Below are positions 1-8,285 of a DNA stretch of 64,000 nucleotides, in pieces (position 1 is the first letter of the stretch; every line of letters starts with the position of its first letter). Origin of the DNA: Sanguibacter sp. HDW7. GTDB lineage: Bacteria > Actinomycetota > Actinomycetes > Actinomycetales > Cellulomonadaceae. The stretch covers positions 1,364,001 to 1,428,000 of the forward strand of contig NZ_CP049862.1 of assembly GCF_011300875.1 (NCBI RefSeq). The letters are read 5' to 3'. Position numbers and translations under genes: made by a program. Below the pieces are notes generated by a model. It saw only the letters and a program-made list of their open reading frames with translations. It searched no databases and was not told the origin of the DNA.

Positions 1-1203
1 CTCTCGACGCTCTCGATCGACCAGGCGGCGCGGCTCGCGCGGCGCCAGGGAATCGGGACGGCGGCGCTCGACCGTGCGGCCGCCGACCTTGGCGCGCTGC
101 TCATGGACCTGCCCGAGGGGCGCTTCCCGCACGGCCTGCCCGAGGGCGTGAGCGCGGCCGTCGGTGCCGTGCGCGACGAGGCGCGCGAGCTCGTCACCGC
201 GCTCAAGCCCGAGCCCAAGGCGGACGCCGACGGCGCGCTCAAGGTCGCGCAGGCCGGCATGCTCATCCTCTTCGAGACGGCCGAGCGCATGGCCGCGGAC
301 CCGTCGGGCCACGACGTCCTGTGGTGCTCGCGCGGCTCGTGGGAGGCGGGTGGTGCGACGCGCCTCCACGTCGCGCCCATGAGCGTCTCGGGCCTCGTGC
401 GGACGTCGCTGCTCGCGGAGCGCACGGGAGTCTTCACGTCGGCGACGCTGAGCCTCGGCGGGTCCTTCGAGCACGTCGCGCGCTCGCTCGGCCTCGGCTC
501 GGCCGGCGGCGACGGGCCCGAGGCGCGCTGGGACGGCATCGACGTCGGCACACCCTTCGACTACGCCAAGCAGGGCATCCTCTACATCGCGAAGCACCTG
601 CCCGCGCCGGGCCGCGAACCCGCGACGGAGGCGCAGCTCGACACGATCGCGGAGCTCGTCGAGGCCGCGGGCGGTCGCACGCTCGGGCTCTTCTCGTCCC
701 GACGCGCCGCCGAGACCGTCGCGGCCGCGATGCGCGAGCGGCTCGACGTTCCCGTGCTGTGCCAGGGCGACGACGTCCTGCCGACGCTCGTCAAGCAGTT
801 CGCCGAGGACGAGGCGACGTGCCTCTTCGGAACGCTCTCTCTGTGGCAGGGCGTCGACGTGCCTGGGCGCTCGTGCAGCCTCGTCCTCATCGACCGCATC
901 CCCTTCCCGCGGCCCGACGACCCCGTGCGCTCCGCGCGGACCGAGGCAGTCGCCGCAGCGGGTGGCAACGGCTTCATGTCGGTGTCGGCGACGCACGCGG
1001 CGCTCCTGCTCGCGCAGGGCGCAGGTCGCCTCGTGAGGACCTCGACGGACCGCGGCGTCGTCGCGGTGCTCGACTCACGCCTCGCGACCGCGCGCTACGG
1101 CAGCTTCCTCACGCGCTCGATGCCCCCGCTGTGGCCGACGACCGACCGCGCGACGGTCCTCGGCGCCCTGAGACGGCTCACCGAGGGCGAGCCCGCTCGC
1201 TAG
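1..1203 (+). CDS. DinG-family ATP-dependent DNA helicase, C-terminal part (5' end outside window)
   Basis: The reading frame is open from base 1, so the N-terminal half with the Walker A motif lies upstream of the window. The visible 400 residues are the second helicase domain of an XPD/DinG-type superfamily 2 helicase. Visible motifs are SLWQGVDVPG near residue 280, the DRIPFPRPDDP segment near 298, and motif VI QGAGRLVR near 338 with its arginine finger. These proteins unwind DNA in a 5'-3' direction during repair and replication-transcription conflicts. Family assignment is firm; exact subfamily (DinG or YoaA-like) is not settled by this half. It ends at TAG 1201-1203, 57 bp before ldh on the same strand. 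Confidence 0.88.
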   Translation, partial: LSTLSIDQAARLARRQGIGTAALDRAAADLGALLMDLPEGRFPHGLPEGVSAAVGAVRDEARELVTALKPEPKADADGALKVAQAGMLILFETAERMAADPSGHDVLWCSRGSWEAGGATRLHVAPMSVSGLVRTSLLAERTGVFTSATLSLGGSFEHVARSLGLGSAGGDGPEARWDGIDVGTPFDYAKQGILYIAKHLPAPGREPATEAQLDTIAELVEAAGGRTLGLFSSRRAAETVAAAMRERLDVPVLCQGDDVLPTLVKQFAEDEATCLFGTLSLWQGVDVPGRSCSLVLIDRIPFPRPDDPVRSARTEAVAAAGGNGFMSVSATHAALLLAQGAGRLVRTSTDRGVVAVLDSRLATARYGSFLTRSMPPLWPTTDRATVLGALRRLTEGEPAR

Positions 1204-1260
1204 GCTGGACCAGGACCTGCGGGCCGCTCGCGCGACCCGCTGCTCAACCCTGGAGGAACG

Positions 1261-2250
1261 ATGCCGAACATCACGCCGCACCCCGACGAGCACACGGCGC
1301 TGCGCACGACCAAGCTGGCCGTCGTGGGAGCAGGAGCCGTCGGCTCGACGCTCGCCTACGCGGCGCTCATGCGCGGCGCGGCGCGCACGGTCGCGCTCAT
1401 GGACATCAACGCCGCCAAGGTCGAGGCGGAGGTGCTCGACCTCTCGCACGGCGTGCAGTTCGTGCCAGAGGCCCAGGTCATCGGCTCGGCCGACGTCGAG
1501 GTCTGCGCGGACGCCGACGTCGTCGTCGTCACGGCGGGCGCGAAGCAGAGGCCGGGGCAGACCCGGACCGAGCTCGCGGGCGCGACGATCGACCTCATGA
1601 AGAAGATCCTCCCGGGGCTCGTCGAGGCCGCGCCGAACGCCGTCTACATCATGGTGACGAACCCGGTCGACGTCGTGACGTACGCGTCGTTGAAGATCTC
1701 GGGCCTGCCGCCGAGCCAGATGTTCGGCTCGGGCACGGTGCTCGACACCTCGCGCCTGCGCTTCCTCATCGCGCAGCACTGCGGCGTCGCGGTGCGCAAC
1801 GTCCACGCCTACATCGCGGGCGAGCACGGCGACACCGAGATCCCGCTGTGGGACTCCGCGACGATCGGTGGCGTGCCGCTCCTCGAGTGGAACCGTCAGT
1901 CGGAGCACCACGGACCGCTCACGCACGACGACCGCGCGCGCATCGCAGACGAGGTCGTCAACTCGGCGTACAAGATCATCGAGGGCAAGGGCGCGACGAA
2001 CTACGCGGTCGGGCTCGCGGGCACGCGCATCATCGAGGCGATCCTCACGAACGAGCACTCGGTCCTTCCGGTCTCCTCGCTCCTCACGGACTACTACGGG
2101 ATCTCCGACGTGTGCCTGTCCGTCCCGTCGATCGTCGGGCGTCGCGGCGTGTACGAGCAGCTGCAGGTGCCGCTGTCGGACGCCGAGTACGACGGCCTCA
2201 AGGCGTCGGCGGACCACCTGCGTGCGGTCGCACGCGAGTTCGGATTCTGA
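1261..2250 (+). CDS. ldh: L-lactate dehydrogenase
   Basis: This 329-residue protein is a full-length NAD-dependent 2-hydroxyacid dehydrogenase of the LDH/MDH family, converting pyruvate and NADH to L-lactate in the cytoplasm. The Rossmann motif VVGAGAVGST is at residues 21-30. The substrate loop reads KQRPGQTRTE, with the glutamine typical of lactate rather than malate specificity. The catalytic histidine is H189 in GEHGD. The ATG at 1261 follows a TGGAGGAACG ribosome binding site. A TAGGCT hexamer at 1201-1206 could be its -10 box. The gene is followed at once by a long palindromic terminator and is convergent with lexA. It points to a facultatively fermentative metabolism (inference). Confidence 0.95.
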   Translation: MPNITPHPDEHTALRTTKLAVVGAGAVGSTLAYAALMRGAARTVALMDINAAKVEAEVLDLSHGVQFVPEAQVIGSADVEVCADADVVVVTAGAKQRPGQTRTELAGATIDLMKKILPGLVEAAPNAVYIMVTNPVDVVTYASLKISGLPPSQMFGSGTVLDTSRLRFLIAQHCGVAVRNVHAYIAGEHGDTEIPLWDSATIGGVPLLEWNRQSEHHGPLTHDDRARIADEVVNSAYKIIEGKGATNYAVGLAGTRIIEAILTNEHSVLPVSSLLTDYYGISDVCLSVPSIVGRRGVYEQLQVPLSDAEYDGLKASADHLRAVAREFGF

Positions 2251-2252
2251 GC

Positions 2253-2312
2253 ACCACGGCAGCATGACGAAGGCCCCCTCCGCGGAGGGGGCCTTCGTCA
2301 TGCTGCCGTGGT
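2253..2312. terminator. Perfect 60-bp palindrome, bidirectional terminator between ldh and lexA
   Basis: Two 30-base arms (2253-2282 and 2283-2312) are exact reverse complements with no spacer base. It starts 3 bp after the ldh stop and ends 21 bp before the lexA stop. The core is GGCCCCCTCC/GGAGGGGGCC flanked by GAAG/CTTC. As RNA it folds to one very long hairpin on either strand, fitting a shared terminator for convergent genes. There is no T-run. Confidence 0.85.
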
Positions 2313-2333
2313 CGCTGTCCGGGTGCGGTCGGG

Positions 2334-3068
2334 CTACAGGGAGCGCAGCACCGAGACGACGCGGCCGAGGACCTGTGCGCCGTCGCCGGGGATGGGCGCG
2401 TACGCGGAGTTCTGCGGCAGCAGCCAGACGTGGCCGGACGTGCGTTTGAACGTCTTGACCGTCGCCTCGCCGTCGATCATCGCGGCGACGATCTCGCCGT
2501 TCTCGGCGACGGGCTGACGCCGGACGACGACCCAGTCGCCGTCGCAGATCGCCGCGTCGATCATCGAGTCGCCCTGGACCTTGAGCATGAAGAGCTCGCC
2601 GTCGCCGACGAGCTGGCGGGGCAGGGGGAAGACGTCCTCGACGACCTGCTCGGCGAGGATCGGGCCGCCTGCGGCGATGCGGCCGACGAGCGGGACGTAC
2701 GACGGGGTGGGGCGCGAGTCGTCCTCGGCGGCGGAGTCGTGGACGATCCGCGGCCGGGCGTCCGGCTCGACCGGGGAGGGCACCGACGTGGCGACGACGC
2801 GGGCGTCGTCCGCCTGGACGATCTCGAGCGCGCGCGGGCTGTGGGGGTCGCGGCGGATATAGCCCTTGCGCTCGAGTGCCTCGAGCTGGTGCTTGACGCT
2901 CGACGGGCTCGTGAGTCCGACGGACCGACCGATCTCGCGCATCGTCGGGGGGTAGCCACGCTCGTCGAGCGACGCGCGGATGCACTCGAGCACCGCGCGC
3001 TGGCGTCCCGTGAGCGCCCGCGTCACGGGAAGGTCGGGCCCGGTGGGCCCGGAGGCGGTCTGCGTCAC
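2334..3068 (-). CDS. lexA: LexA repressor (SOS response regulator)
   Basis: The 244-residue LexA has an N-terminal winged helix (about 15-80, with [20 protein letters not shown]) and a C-terminal S24 autoprotease domain. The self-cleavage site is Ala-Gly in GRIAAGGPI (about 130); the nucleophile is Ser in GDSMID (about 167) and the general base is Lys in ATVKTF (about 204). I choose the GTG at 3068, which has a GAGGGAG ribosome binding site. An in-frame TTG at 3155 lies inside the promoter and is not usable. The promoter at 3127-3155 overlaps a LexA box, so the gene is self-repressed. The gene is divergent from the SOS-controlled LysM gene and nrdR, the arrangement known from mycobacteria. 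Confidence 0.96.
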   Translation of the reverse strand: MTQTASGPTGPDLPVTRALTGRQRAVLECIRASLDERGYPPTMREIGRSVGLTSPSSVKHQLEALERKGYIRRDPHSPRALEIVQADDARVVATSVPSPVEPDARPRIVHDSAAEDDSRPTPSYVPLVGRIAAGGPILAEQVVEDVFPLPRQLVGDGELFMLKVQGDSMIDAAICDGDWVVVRRQPVAENGEIVAAMIDGEATVKTFKRTSGHVWLLPQNSAYAPIPGDGAQVLGRVVSVLRSL

Positions 3069-3126
3069 GTGCTGCTCCCTCGTCGACCCCCGAATGTCGG
3101 AGGCTCGTGGTCGGCTGTCCTTCGTC

Positions 3127-3155
3127 AGCCTAGGGGAGGACACCGGCGGGTTCAA
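3127..3155 (-). promoter_or_regulatory. lexA promoter
   Basis: On the minus strand TTGAAC (3155-3150), 17 bp spacer, TAGGCT (3132-3127). The transcript would start near 3120 and leave a leader of about 50 nt before the GTG at 3068. The -35 element overlaps the LexA box. Confidence 0.75.
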
Positions 3156-3166
3156 ACATCCGTTCG
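3153..3166 (-). promoter_or_regulatory. LexA (SOS) box of lexA
   Basis: The minus strand reads CGAACGGATGTTTG, one base off the actinobacterial consensus CGAAC-N4-GTTCG and very like the known mycobacterial lexA box. It overlaps the lexA -35 element. Confidence 0.85.
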
Positions 3167-3174
3167 AGCGTGTC

Positions 3175-3203
3175 TCGACATCCGTGGCGGACCCTGCTAG
3201 AAA
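3175..3203 (+). promoter_or_regulatory. Promoter of the LysM gene
   Basis: TCGACA (3175-3180), 17 bp, TAGAAA (3198-3203). The predicted start falls inside the first of two LexA boxes. Confidence 0.5.
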
Positions 3204-3204
3204 T

Positions 3205-3233
3205 AGAACAGCAGTTCGACGAACAGGCGTTCG
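3205..3233 (+). promoter_or_regulatory. Tandem LexA (SOS) boxes before the LysM gene
   Basis: AGAACAGCAGTTCG (3205-3218) and CGAACAGGCGTTCG (3220-3233) stand one base apart. The second is a perfect match to CGAAC-N4-GTTCG. Both cover the transcription start and leader, so tight SOS repression is expected. Confidence 0.9.
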
Positions 3234-3265
3234 AGGTTCACCTCGACCGACGGAGGAGCACCGAG

Positions 3266-3634
3266 ATGAGCACCATGAGCCTGGCGGCCTCGCCCCGCAT
3301 TGCCCGTGCCGCTGCGCCGGCGCCCGAGCTTGCGCCGCTCCGGATCACGCGCCGTGGACGCATCGTCCTCGGTCTGCTCGTGTCCGCGGTCCTCGGTTCC
3401 GGAGCGCTCGTGTTCGCGAACGGGGCGACGGCCGACGCCCCTGCGGGGGCGCAGGCGGTGACGGTCCGTACGGTTGGTGCAGGGGAGTCGCTGTGGGCCA
3501 TCGCCTCGTCCGTCACGGCGCCCGGGGCTGACGTGCGCGACGCGCTGCAGGAGATCGCACGGCTCAACGGCCTCACGGGTTCGAGCCTCGCGGCGGGTCA
3601 GCAGCTCGTCGTCCCTGTCGTCGACGCAGACTGA
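3266..3634 (+). CDS. LysM membrane protein, SOS-induced cell-division-suppressor-like
   Basis: The 122-residue protein has a short basic cytoplasmic N-terminus, one membrane segment (about 32-50) and a C-terminal LysM peptidoglycan-binding domain (about 66-117). The ATG at 3266 follows CGGAGGAGCA. Position, topology and LexA control match the actinobacterial SOS division suppressors next to lexA (Rv2719c/ChiZ of Mycobacterium, DivS of Corynebacterium). By analogy it would bind wall and membrane and delay septation during DNA damage; no catalytic motif is visible, so a hydrolase role is not supported. It is followed by nrdR 82 bp downstream, which has its own promoter. Confidence 0.85.
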   Translation: MSTMSLAASPRIARAAAPAPELAPLRITRRGRIVLGLLVSAVLGSGALVFANGATADAPAGAQAVTVRTVGAGESLWAIASSVTAPGADVRDALQEIARLNGLTGSSLAAGQQLVVPVVDAD

Positions 3635-3650
3635 GGAGCGGCGCGCCGCC

Positions 3651-3679
3651 TTGCGTGGCGCGGGGCGTGGGCCTATCGT
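3651..3679 (+). promoter_or_regulatory. nrdR promoter
   Basis: TTGCGT (3651-3656), 17 bp, TATCGT (3674-3679). Transcription would start near 3686, giving a 30-nt leader with GAGG before the ATG at 3717. Confidence 0.65.
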
Positions 3680-3716
3680 CGCGATGCCCCCCGAAGTGAC
3701 ATCCCCGAGGACGCAC

Positions 3717-4217
3717 ATGCACTGCCCGTTCTGCCGGAACCCCGACTCCCGCGTCGTCGACTCACGCACGTCCGACGACGGGCTCTCGATCAAGCGCCGT
3801 CGCCAGTGCCCCGAGTGCGGCCGGCGCTTCTCGACGGTCGAGACCTCGAGCCTCACGGTGGTCAAGCGCTCCGGTGCGACCGAGCCCTTCTCGCGCGACA
3901 AGGTCGTCGCGGGCGTCCGCAAGGCGTGCCAGGGCCGTCCCGTGAGCGACGACGACCTCGCGCTGCTCGCGCAGCGTGTCGAGGAGTCGATCCGAGGCTC
4001 TGGCAGCGCTGAGATCGACGCCAACGAGATCGGGCTCGCGATCCTCGGGCCGCTCCGCGAGCTCGACGTCGTCGCCTACCTCCGCTTCGCGAGCGTCTAT
4101 CAGGACTTCGGCTCGCTCGAGGACTTCGAGGCCGCGATCACCCTGCTCCGCGCGGACCGCGAGGGAGCCACGCTCCCCGCGGGCCAGGACGCCGAGAGCG
4201 ACGCGCCCGAGGCGTGA
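3717..4217 (+). CDS. nrdR: Transcriptional repressor NrdR
   Basis: The 166-residue protein is the ribonucleotide-reductase repressor. It has an N-terminal zinc ribbon (C3 and C6 in MHCPFC, C31 and C34 in CPEC) and an ATP-cone domain (about 46-136) that senses ATP/dATP, so it represses nrd genes when dATP is high. The ATG at 3717 gives the canonical MHCPFC start; an in-frame ATG at 3684 lies at the predicted transcription start and lacks a ribosome binding site. The C-terminal extension after the cone is acidic. Its place beside lexA links deoxynucleotide supply with DNA-damage control. Confidence 0.96.
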   Translation: MHCPFCRNPDSRVVDSRTSDDGLSIKRRRQCPECGRRFSTVETSSLTVVKRSGATEPFSRDKVVAGVRKACQGRPVSDDDLALLAQRVEESIRGSGSAEIDANEIGLAILGPLRELDVVAYLRFASVYQDFGSLEDFEAAITLLRADREGATLPAGQDAESDAPEA

Positions 4218-4312
4218 GGGCGGGCGTCCGCGCCGCGCAAAAGGTTGGCGTCGAGCCTGTCGACGCGAGAAGGTGGAGTGCCGCACCCGCGGCCGTTCCC
4301 AAGGAGGCGCCC

Positions 4313-4489
4313 ATGGCTGACCACGACGACCGATCCGTCCCTGAGGACGTCAAGGAGAAGTTCCGTGCGGCGCTCGCCGCGAAGAAGGGCAACGACCGCA
4401 CTGCGGAGCGGGCCGCGAACACCGGGGCCGTCCACGGTTCCGAGACGAGCGGCAGCACGCAGCGGACGTTCCGCCGCAAGTCCGGCTGA
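4313..4489 (+). CDS. DUF5302 small protein
   Basis: A 58-residue, highly charged soluble protein starting at ATG 4313 after AAGGAG. It begins MADHDDRSVPEDVKEKFRAA and ends in the basic FRRKSG. The pattern (an EDVKEKFRAAL-AAK helix, then a Gly/Ser/Thr-rich stretch and a basic tail) fits the uncharacterised actinobacterial DUF5302 family. No function is known; small size and charge suggest a nucleic-acid- or protein-binding accessory (inference). It ends 39 bp before a strong terminator. Confidence 0.7.
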   Translation: MADHDDRSVPEDVKEKFRAALAAKKGNDRTAERAANTGAVHGSETSGSTQRTFRRKSG

Positions 4490-4528
4490 GCCGACGACCG
4501 TCCGTCGCGACAGTCACGATGCTCGCGA

Positions 4529-4576
4529 CGCCACAGGGCCCGCGCTCCCCGTGAGGGGAACGCGGGCCCTGTGGCG
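4529..4576. terminator. Terminator between the DUF5302 gene and serA
   Basis: Arms CGCCACAGGGCCCGCG and its complement enclose a second CTCCCC/GGGGA pairing. It sits between convergent genes and can serve both. Confidence 0.8.
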
Positions 4577-4593
4577 TTCGCGGGAGGCGGGTC

Positions 4594-5790
4594 CTAGTCG
4601 AGGACGCGGAGCCGCACCGTCTCGTCGAGCTGCGTGAGCTCGGCGATCGCGTCGGCGGACACGTCGGAGCCCGCGTCGGTGACGACGTAGCCGATGTCGC
4701 CGCGCGTCCCGAGGAGCTGGCCCTCGATGTTGACGTCGTGCGCGGCGAGGATCTGGTTGACCTTCGCGAGCACGCCGGGCACGTTCCGATGGAGATAGGC
4801 GACGCGGCTCGCGCCCGTGTTCTCGAGAGCGAGGTTCGGCAGGTTGACCGAGAGGGTCGTCGAGCCCGTCGTGAGGTAGTCACGGATCTTCGTCGCGACG
4901 AACTGGCCGATCGCCTCCTGCGCCTCCTCGGTGGAGCCGCCGGTGTGCGGGGTGAGGATGACGTTCGGCAGGCCCTGGAGCTCGGAGACGAACGGGTCAC
5001 CCTTGCGCTTGGGCTCGACCGGGAAGACGTCGACCGCCGCGCCCGCGATGCGGCCCGCGAGGATCTCGTCGCGGAGCGCCGCGTAGTCGGGGACGAAGCC
5101 GCGCGAGAGGTTGAGGAACAGCGAGCCCTGCTTCATGCGGGCGAAGTGCTCGGCGGTGAACATGCCGGCGTTGCCCGCGCGACCGTCGACATGGAGCGTG
5201 ACGATGTCGGCGACCTCGAGCAGCTCCTCGAGCGTCTCCATGCGGCGCGCGTTGCCGAGCGCGAGCTTCTCGGCGGAGTCGTAGAAGACGACCGACATGC
5301 CGAGGTTCTCGGCGAGGACCGAGAGCTGGGTGCCGATGTTGCCGTAGCCGATGATGCCGAGGGTGCGACCGCGGATCTCGTGCGCGCCGGTCGCGGACTT
5401 GTTCCACACGCCCGCGTGCATCTCGTCGTTGAAGACGGTGAGACGGCGAGTGAGCGAGATGATGTCGGCGATGGCGATCTCGACGACCGAGCGCGTGTTG
5501 GAGAACGGCGCGTTGAAGGTCGCGATGCCACGGGTCGCGGCCGCGGCGAGGTCGATCTGGTTGGTCCCGATGCAGAACGCACCGATGACGCTGAGCTGCG
5601 GTGCGTGCTCGAGCACGCGCGCGGTCACCGTCGTCTTGGACCGGATGCCGAGGATGTCGACACCGTCGAGTGCTGCGATGAGGTCGTCCTCGTCGAGGGC
5701 GCCGGTGCGGTTGACGACCTTGATCCCGTGGGACTGCAGGATCTGGGTCGCGAGCGGATGGAGGTTCTCGAGGAGAAGGGCGGTAGGCAC
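4594..5790 (-). CDS. serA: D-3-phosphoglycerate dehydrogenase (short, ACT-containing type)
   Basis: The 398-residue enzyme oxidises 3-phosphoglycerate to 3-phosphohydroxypyruvate, the first step of serine synthesis. It is the E. coli-like short form: substrate domain halves around a Rossmann domain (GYGNIGTQ), catalytic Arg in GIRSKTTV, catalytic His in TPHTGGS, and a C-terminal ACT domain (about 325-398) for serine feedback. It lacks the intervening domain of the long mycobacterial type. I choose GTG 5790 because conserved homology begins there and a promoter sits 6 nt upstream (leaderless mRNA). ATG 5841 would add 17 unconserved residues. It lies downstream of helD on the same strand. Confidence 0.92.
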   Translation of the reverse strand: MPTALLLENLHPLATQILQSHGIKVVNRTGALDEDDLIAALDGVDILGIRSKTTVTARVLEHAPQLSVIGAFCIGTNQIDLAAAATRGIATFNAPFSNTRSVVEIAIADIISLTRRLTVFNDEMHAGVWNKSATGAHEIRGRTLGIIGYGNIGTQLSVLAENLGMSVVFYDSAEKLALGNARRMETLEELLEVADIVTLHVDGRAGNAGMFTAEHFARMKQGSLFLNLSRGFVPDYAALRDEILAGRIAGAAVDVFPVEPKRKGDPFVSELQGLPNVILTPHTGGSTEEAQEAIGQFVATKIRDYLTTGSTTLSVNLPNLALENTGASRVAYLHRNVPGVLAKVNQILAAHDVNIEGQLLGTRGDIGYVVTDAGSDVSADAIAELTQLDETVRLRVLD

Positions 5791-5796
5791 GGGGCC

Positions 5797-5825
5797 AGTA
5801 TCGACCCGTCCGGTGGCCGGTCCAA
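5797..5825 (-). promoter_or_regulatory. serA promoter, leaderless
   Basis: On the minus strand TTGGAC (5825-5820), 17 bp, GATACT (5802-5797), then 6 nt to GTG 5790. The predicted transcript starts on or next to the start codon. Confidence 0.65.
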
Positions 5826-5856
5826 ACCGGGTCCGCACCATGGAACGGGCGTCTCC

Positions 5857-8097
5857 TCAGCGCTTCGCGACGGCGTCCGCGATGCGCGGTGGGAGGTCGT
5901 GGGAGTGGACGAGGTGCAGCCGCTGCGTCGGCCGCGTCATCGCGACATAGAGGTCCGACGGCGCGAGCTCGTCGGGCTCGACGAGGACGACGACGTCGTA
6001 CTCGAGGCCCTTGACCGTGCGCGGGTCGACGACCGAGACGGGAGCGTCGAGCTCGTCGTCGCCGCGGGCCGCCCGCAGCGCCGCGTCGGGCAGGACGGCG
6101 CGCAGCGCGGCGCGGAGCGCCGGAGCCCGACGGGGCTCGGCGACGACGGCGACGCGCCCGACCCCGTCGGACGTCGTCCCGGCCCGCACCTCGGCCGCGA
6201 CGACCTGCGCGGCCTCCCGGGCGACGTTCGTCGACCAGTGCACGTGGAGGGAGTCCTCGACCTCGCGCGCCGAGGTCATCGGGGATACGGGGAGGCTCGC
6301 GGCGACGGCCGCGTCGCGCGCGGCGTCGGCGACGACCGCGGGCGTGCGGTAGTTGACCGTGAGCTCCTCGAGCCGCCAGCCGCCGCGCAGCGGGCCGTCG
6401 AGCATCGAGCGCCATGCCCGGGCGCCGCCTGCCGCCGACGTCTGGGCGACGTCGCCGACGATCGTCAACGAGCGCGTCGGGACGCGCCGCAGGAGGGATC
6501 GCCACGCCATGGCCGTGAGCTCCTGCGCCTCGTCGACGACGACGTGCCCGTAGGTCCACGTGCGGTCGGCGGCCGCGCGCTCCGCGGTCGTGAGGTTCGA
6601 GCCGCCCGCGGCGAAGCGGTCCGCGAGGACCTCGGCCGAGACGAGCGCGCCGGCGCCCGTGCCCTGCAGGACCTCCTGCGCGTACTCGAGGTCGCGGGCG
6701 CGGGCGGCGGCGTCGGCCTTCGCCTGGGCGCGCGCGGCCTGGTCGTCCTCGCCGAGCAGCTCGGCGGCCTCGTCGAGCAGCGGGACGTCCGCGACGGTCC
6801 ACGGCGCGCCCGGCTCGCGGGCGAGCGCCGCGCGCTGCGCGTCGGAGAGCTGCGGAGCGGCCTCGGAGAGCCGGTGCGGCTTGGTCCACAGGTCCTCGAC
6901 GAGGCGCTGCGGCGTGAGGGGGAACCACGCGAGGTTGAGCGTCACGCGGACGTCGCGGTGCGCGCGGAGGTCGTCGAGGACCATACGGCGGTCCTCCTGC
7001 TCGAGCTCGACGCCCGTCGCGCGCCCGTACTGCGACGCGAGCCGCGAGAGCATCTCCTTGACGAACGTCACGCGGGCGAGGTTGTGGGGCTTGTTCGTCC
7101 GACGCGCACGCGCGACGGCCTCGCGCACGTCGTCGCGCCGGATGACGAGGTCGACCCCTTCGAGCCGGAACGGCACGTCGTGCTCGGGGATGCGCTGGCG
7201 CGCACGGACGGCGCTTGCGACGACGCGTGCCATCGAGGCGTCGCCCTTGAGCCGCGCGGCGAGGTCCGTGGGCTCCTCGGCGCGGGCCGAGATGCCGGGC
7301 AGGAGGTCGCCCATCGTCGTCGCGACGACGCCCGTCTCGCCGAGCGAGGGCAGGACCTGGTCGATGTAGCGCAGGAACGCCGACGACGGGCCGACGAGCA
7401 GGACGCCCGAACGCTCGAGGACACGCCGGTGCGCGTAGAGGAGGTAGGCCGCACGGTGGAGCGCGACGGCGGTCTTGCCCGTGCCCGGGCCGCCCTGGAC
7501 GACGAGGGCGCCGGCGAGGTCGGCGCGGATGATACGGTCCTGCTCGGCCTGGATCGTCGCGACGATGTCGTGCATGCGGCCCGTGCGCTGGGCGGCCATC
7601 GCGGCGAACAGCGCGCCCTCGCCCGAGAGGTGGACCTCGTCGTCGACGAGCGCGTCGAGGTCGAGGACCTCGTCCTCGAGCGAGACGACCTGACGTGCGC
7701 GCGTCACGAGGTGGCGGCGTCGCAGGACGCCGTCGGGGTGCGCGGCGGTCGCTCGGTAGAAGGCCTGCGCGGCGGGAGCGCGCCAGTCGGTGAGGATCGA
7801 CCGGTGCTGGTCGTCGTTGAGCCCGATGCGGCCGATGTGACGGACCTCGTCGCCCGTGAGGTCGAGCCGACCGAAGCACAGGCGGTCCTCGACGGCCTCG
7901 AGCTGCGCGACGCGGTCCTCGTAGAGCGTCGCGAACGCGTCGCGCTCCGAGCGGTTCTGGGGCGAGCCCGACGGCCCCGACCGGCGGACCTTCGCGAGCC
8001 GGTCACGCGTCTGTGCGCGCAGTGCGTCGAGCCGGGCGTAGAGCCGGTCGACGACCTCCTGCTCGGAGAGGATCTCGGACGAACGGGACGTTGACAC
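5857..8097 (-). CDS. helD: HelD-like RNA polymerase-associated ATPase/helicase
   Basis: The 746-residue protein is a UvrD-like superfamily 1 ATPase of the actinobacterial HelD type, which enters the RNA polymerase channels, releases stalled enzyme from DNA and can protect against rifamycins. It has an N-terminal helical hairpin (about 1-70), Walker A GGPGTGKTA near residue 200, a DEAQELTAMAW Walker B region, and late helicase motifs VKGLEYDVVVLVEP and YVAMTRPTQRL. The GTG at 8097 follows AGGAGG; a CATAAT -10 lies at 8147-8152. It could be mistaken for UvrD, but its shorter length and N-terminal region favour HelD. serA follows downstream with its own promoter. Confidence 0.85.
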   Translation of the reverse strand: MSTSRSSEILSEQEVVDRLYARLDALRAQTRDRLAKVRRSGPSGSPQNRSERDAFATLYEDRVAQLEAVEDRLCFGRLDLTGDEVRHIGRIGLNDDQHRSILTDWRAPAAQAFYRATAAHPDGVLRRRHLVTRARQVVSLEDEVLDLDALVDDEVHLSGEGALFAAMAAQRTGRMHDIVATIQAEQDRIIRADLAGALVVQGGPGTGKTAVALHRAAYLLYAHRRVLERSGVLLVGPSSAFLRYIDQVLPSLGETGVVATTMGDLLPGISARAEEPTDLAARLKGDASMARVVASAVRARQRIPEHDVPFRLEGVDLVIRRDDVREAVARARRTNKPHNLARVTFVKEMLSRLASQYGRATGVELEQEDRRMVLDDLRAHRDVRVTLNLAWFPLTPQRLVEDLWTKPHRLSEAAPQLSDAQRAALAREPGAPWTVADVPLLDEAAELLGEDDQAARAQAKADAAARARDLEYAQEVLQGTGAGALVSAEVLADRFAAGGSNLTTAERAAADRTWTYGHVVVDEAQELTAMAWRSLLRRVPTRSLTIVGDVAQTSAAGGARAWRSMLDGPLRGGWRLEELTVNYRTPAVVADAARDAAVAASLPVSPMTSAREVEDSLHVHWSTNVAREAAQVVAAEVRAGTTSDGVGRVAVVAEPRRAPALRAALRAVLPDAALRAARGDDELDAPVSVVDPRTVKGLEYDVVVLVEPDELAPSDLYVAMTRPTQRLHLVHSHDLPPRIADAVAKR

Positions 8098-8146
8098 CGG
8101 GCCTCCTGGGACTGGGACGGCGCGACCTGCGCGCACGTGGCCATCC

Positions 8147-8152
8147 ATTATG
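8147..8152 (-). promoter_or_regulatory. Probable -10 element of helD
   Basis: CATAAT on the minus strand, the most AT-rich spot of the helD/PAC2 intergenic region, about 50 nt before GTG 8097. No clear -35 is seen. I do not see the rifampicin-associated inverted repeat known from some helD genes. Confidence 0.5.
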
Positions 8153-8285
8153 GTCCCTCGCGCACGTCCACGGACCCCGGTCCCGCCAGTCGGTCCTCCG
8201 GGGCCCGTGCGGGAATGCAGCGGCGCGGACGTGCGTTGACACGCGTGAGGCCCGCACGTGGGCCACGACCGACGAAGGAGGACCG

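Noticed and set aside
3069-3155. TTG 3155 as the lexA start
   Set aside because: It lies within the promoter and LexA box; GTG 3068 has a good ribosome binding site and gives the normal LexA length.
3684-3716. ATG 3684 as a leaderless nrdR start
   Set aside because: It is only 4 nt after the -10 box, so it lies at or before the transcription start; ATG 3717 gives the canonical MHCPFC N-terminus with a GAGG site.
5791-5841. ATG 5841 as the serA start
   Set aside because: A GAGGAG site exists upstream, but the 17 added residues are not conserved and a TTGGAC-N17-GATACT promoter overlaps them.
4738-8094. Open frame of 1,118 codons on the plus strand across serA and helD
   Set aside because: It is the antisense shadow of two recognisable minus-strand genes; composition is typical of GC artefacts.
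8202-8264. Inverted repeat before the PAC2 gene as a rifampicin-associated element for helD
   Set aside because: It does not match the known 19-bp element and lies upstream of the helD -10 on the PAC2 side.
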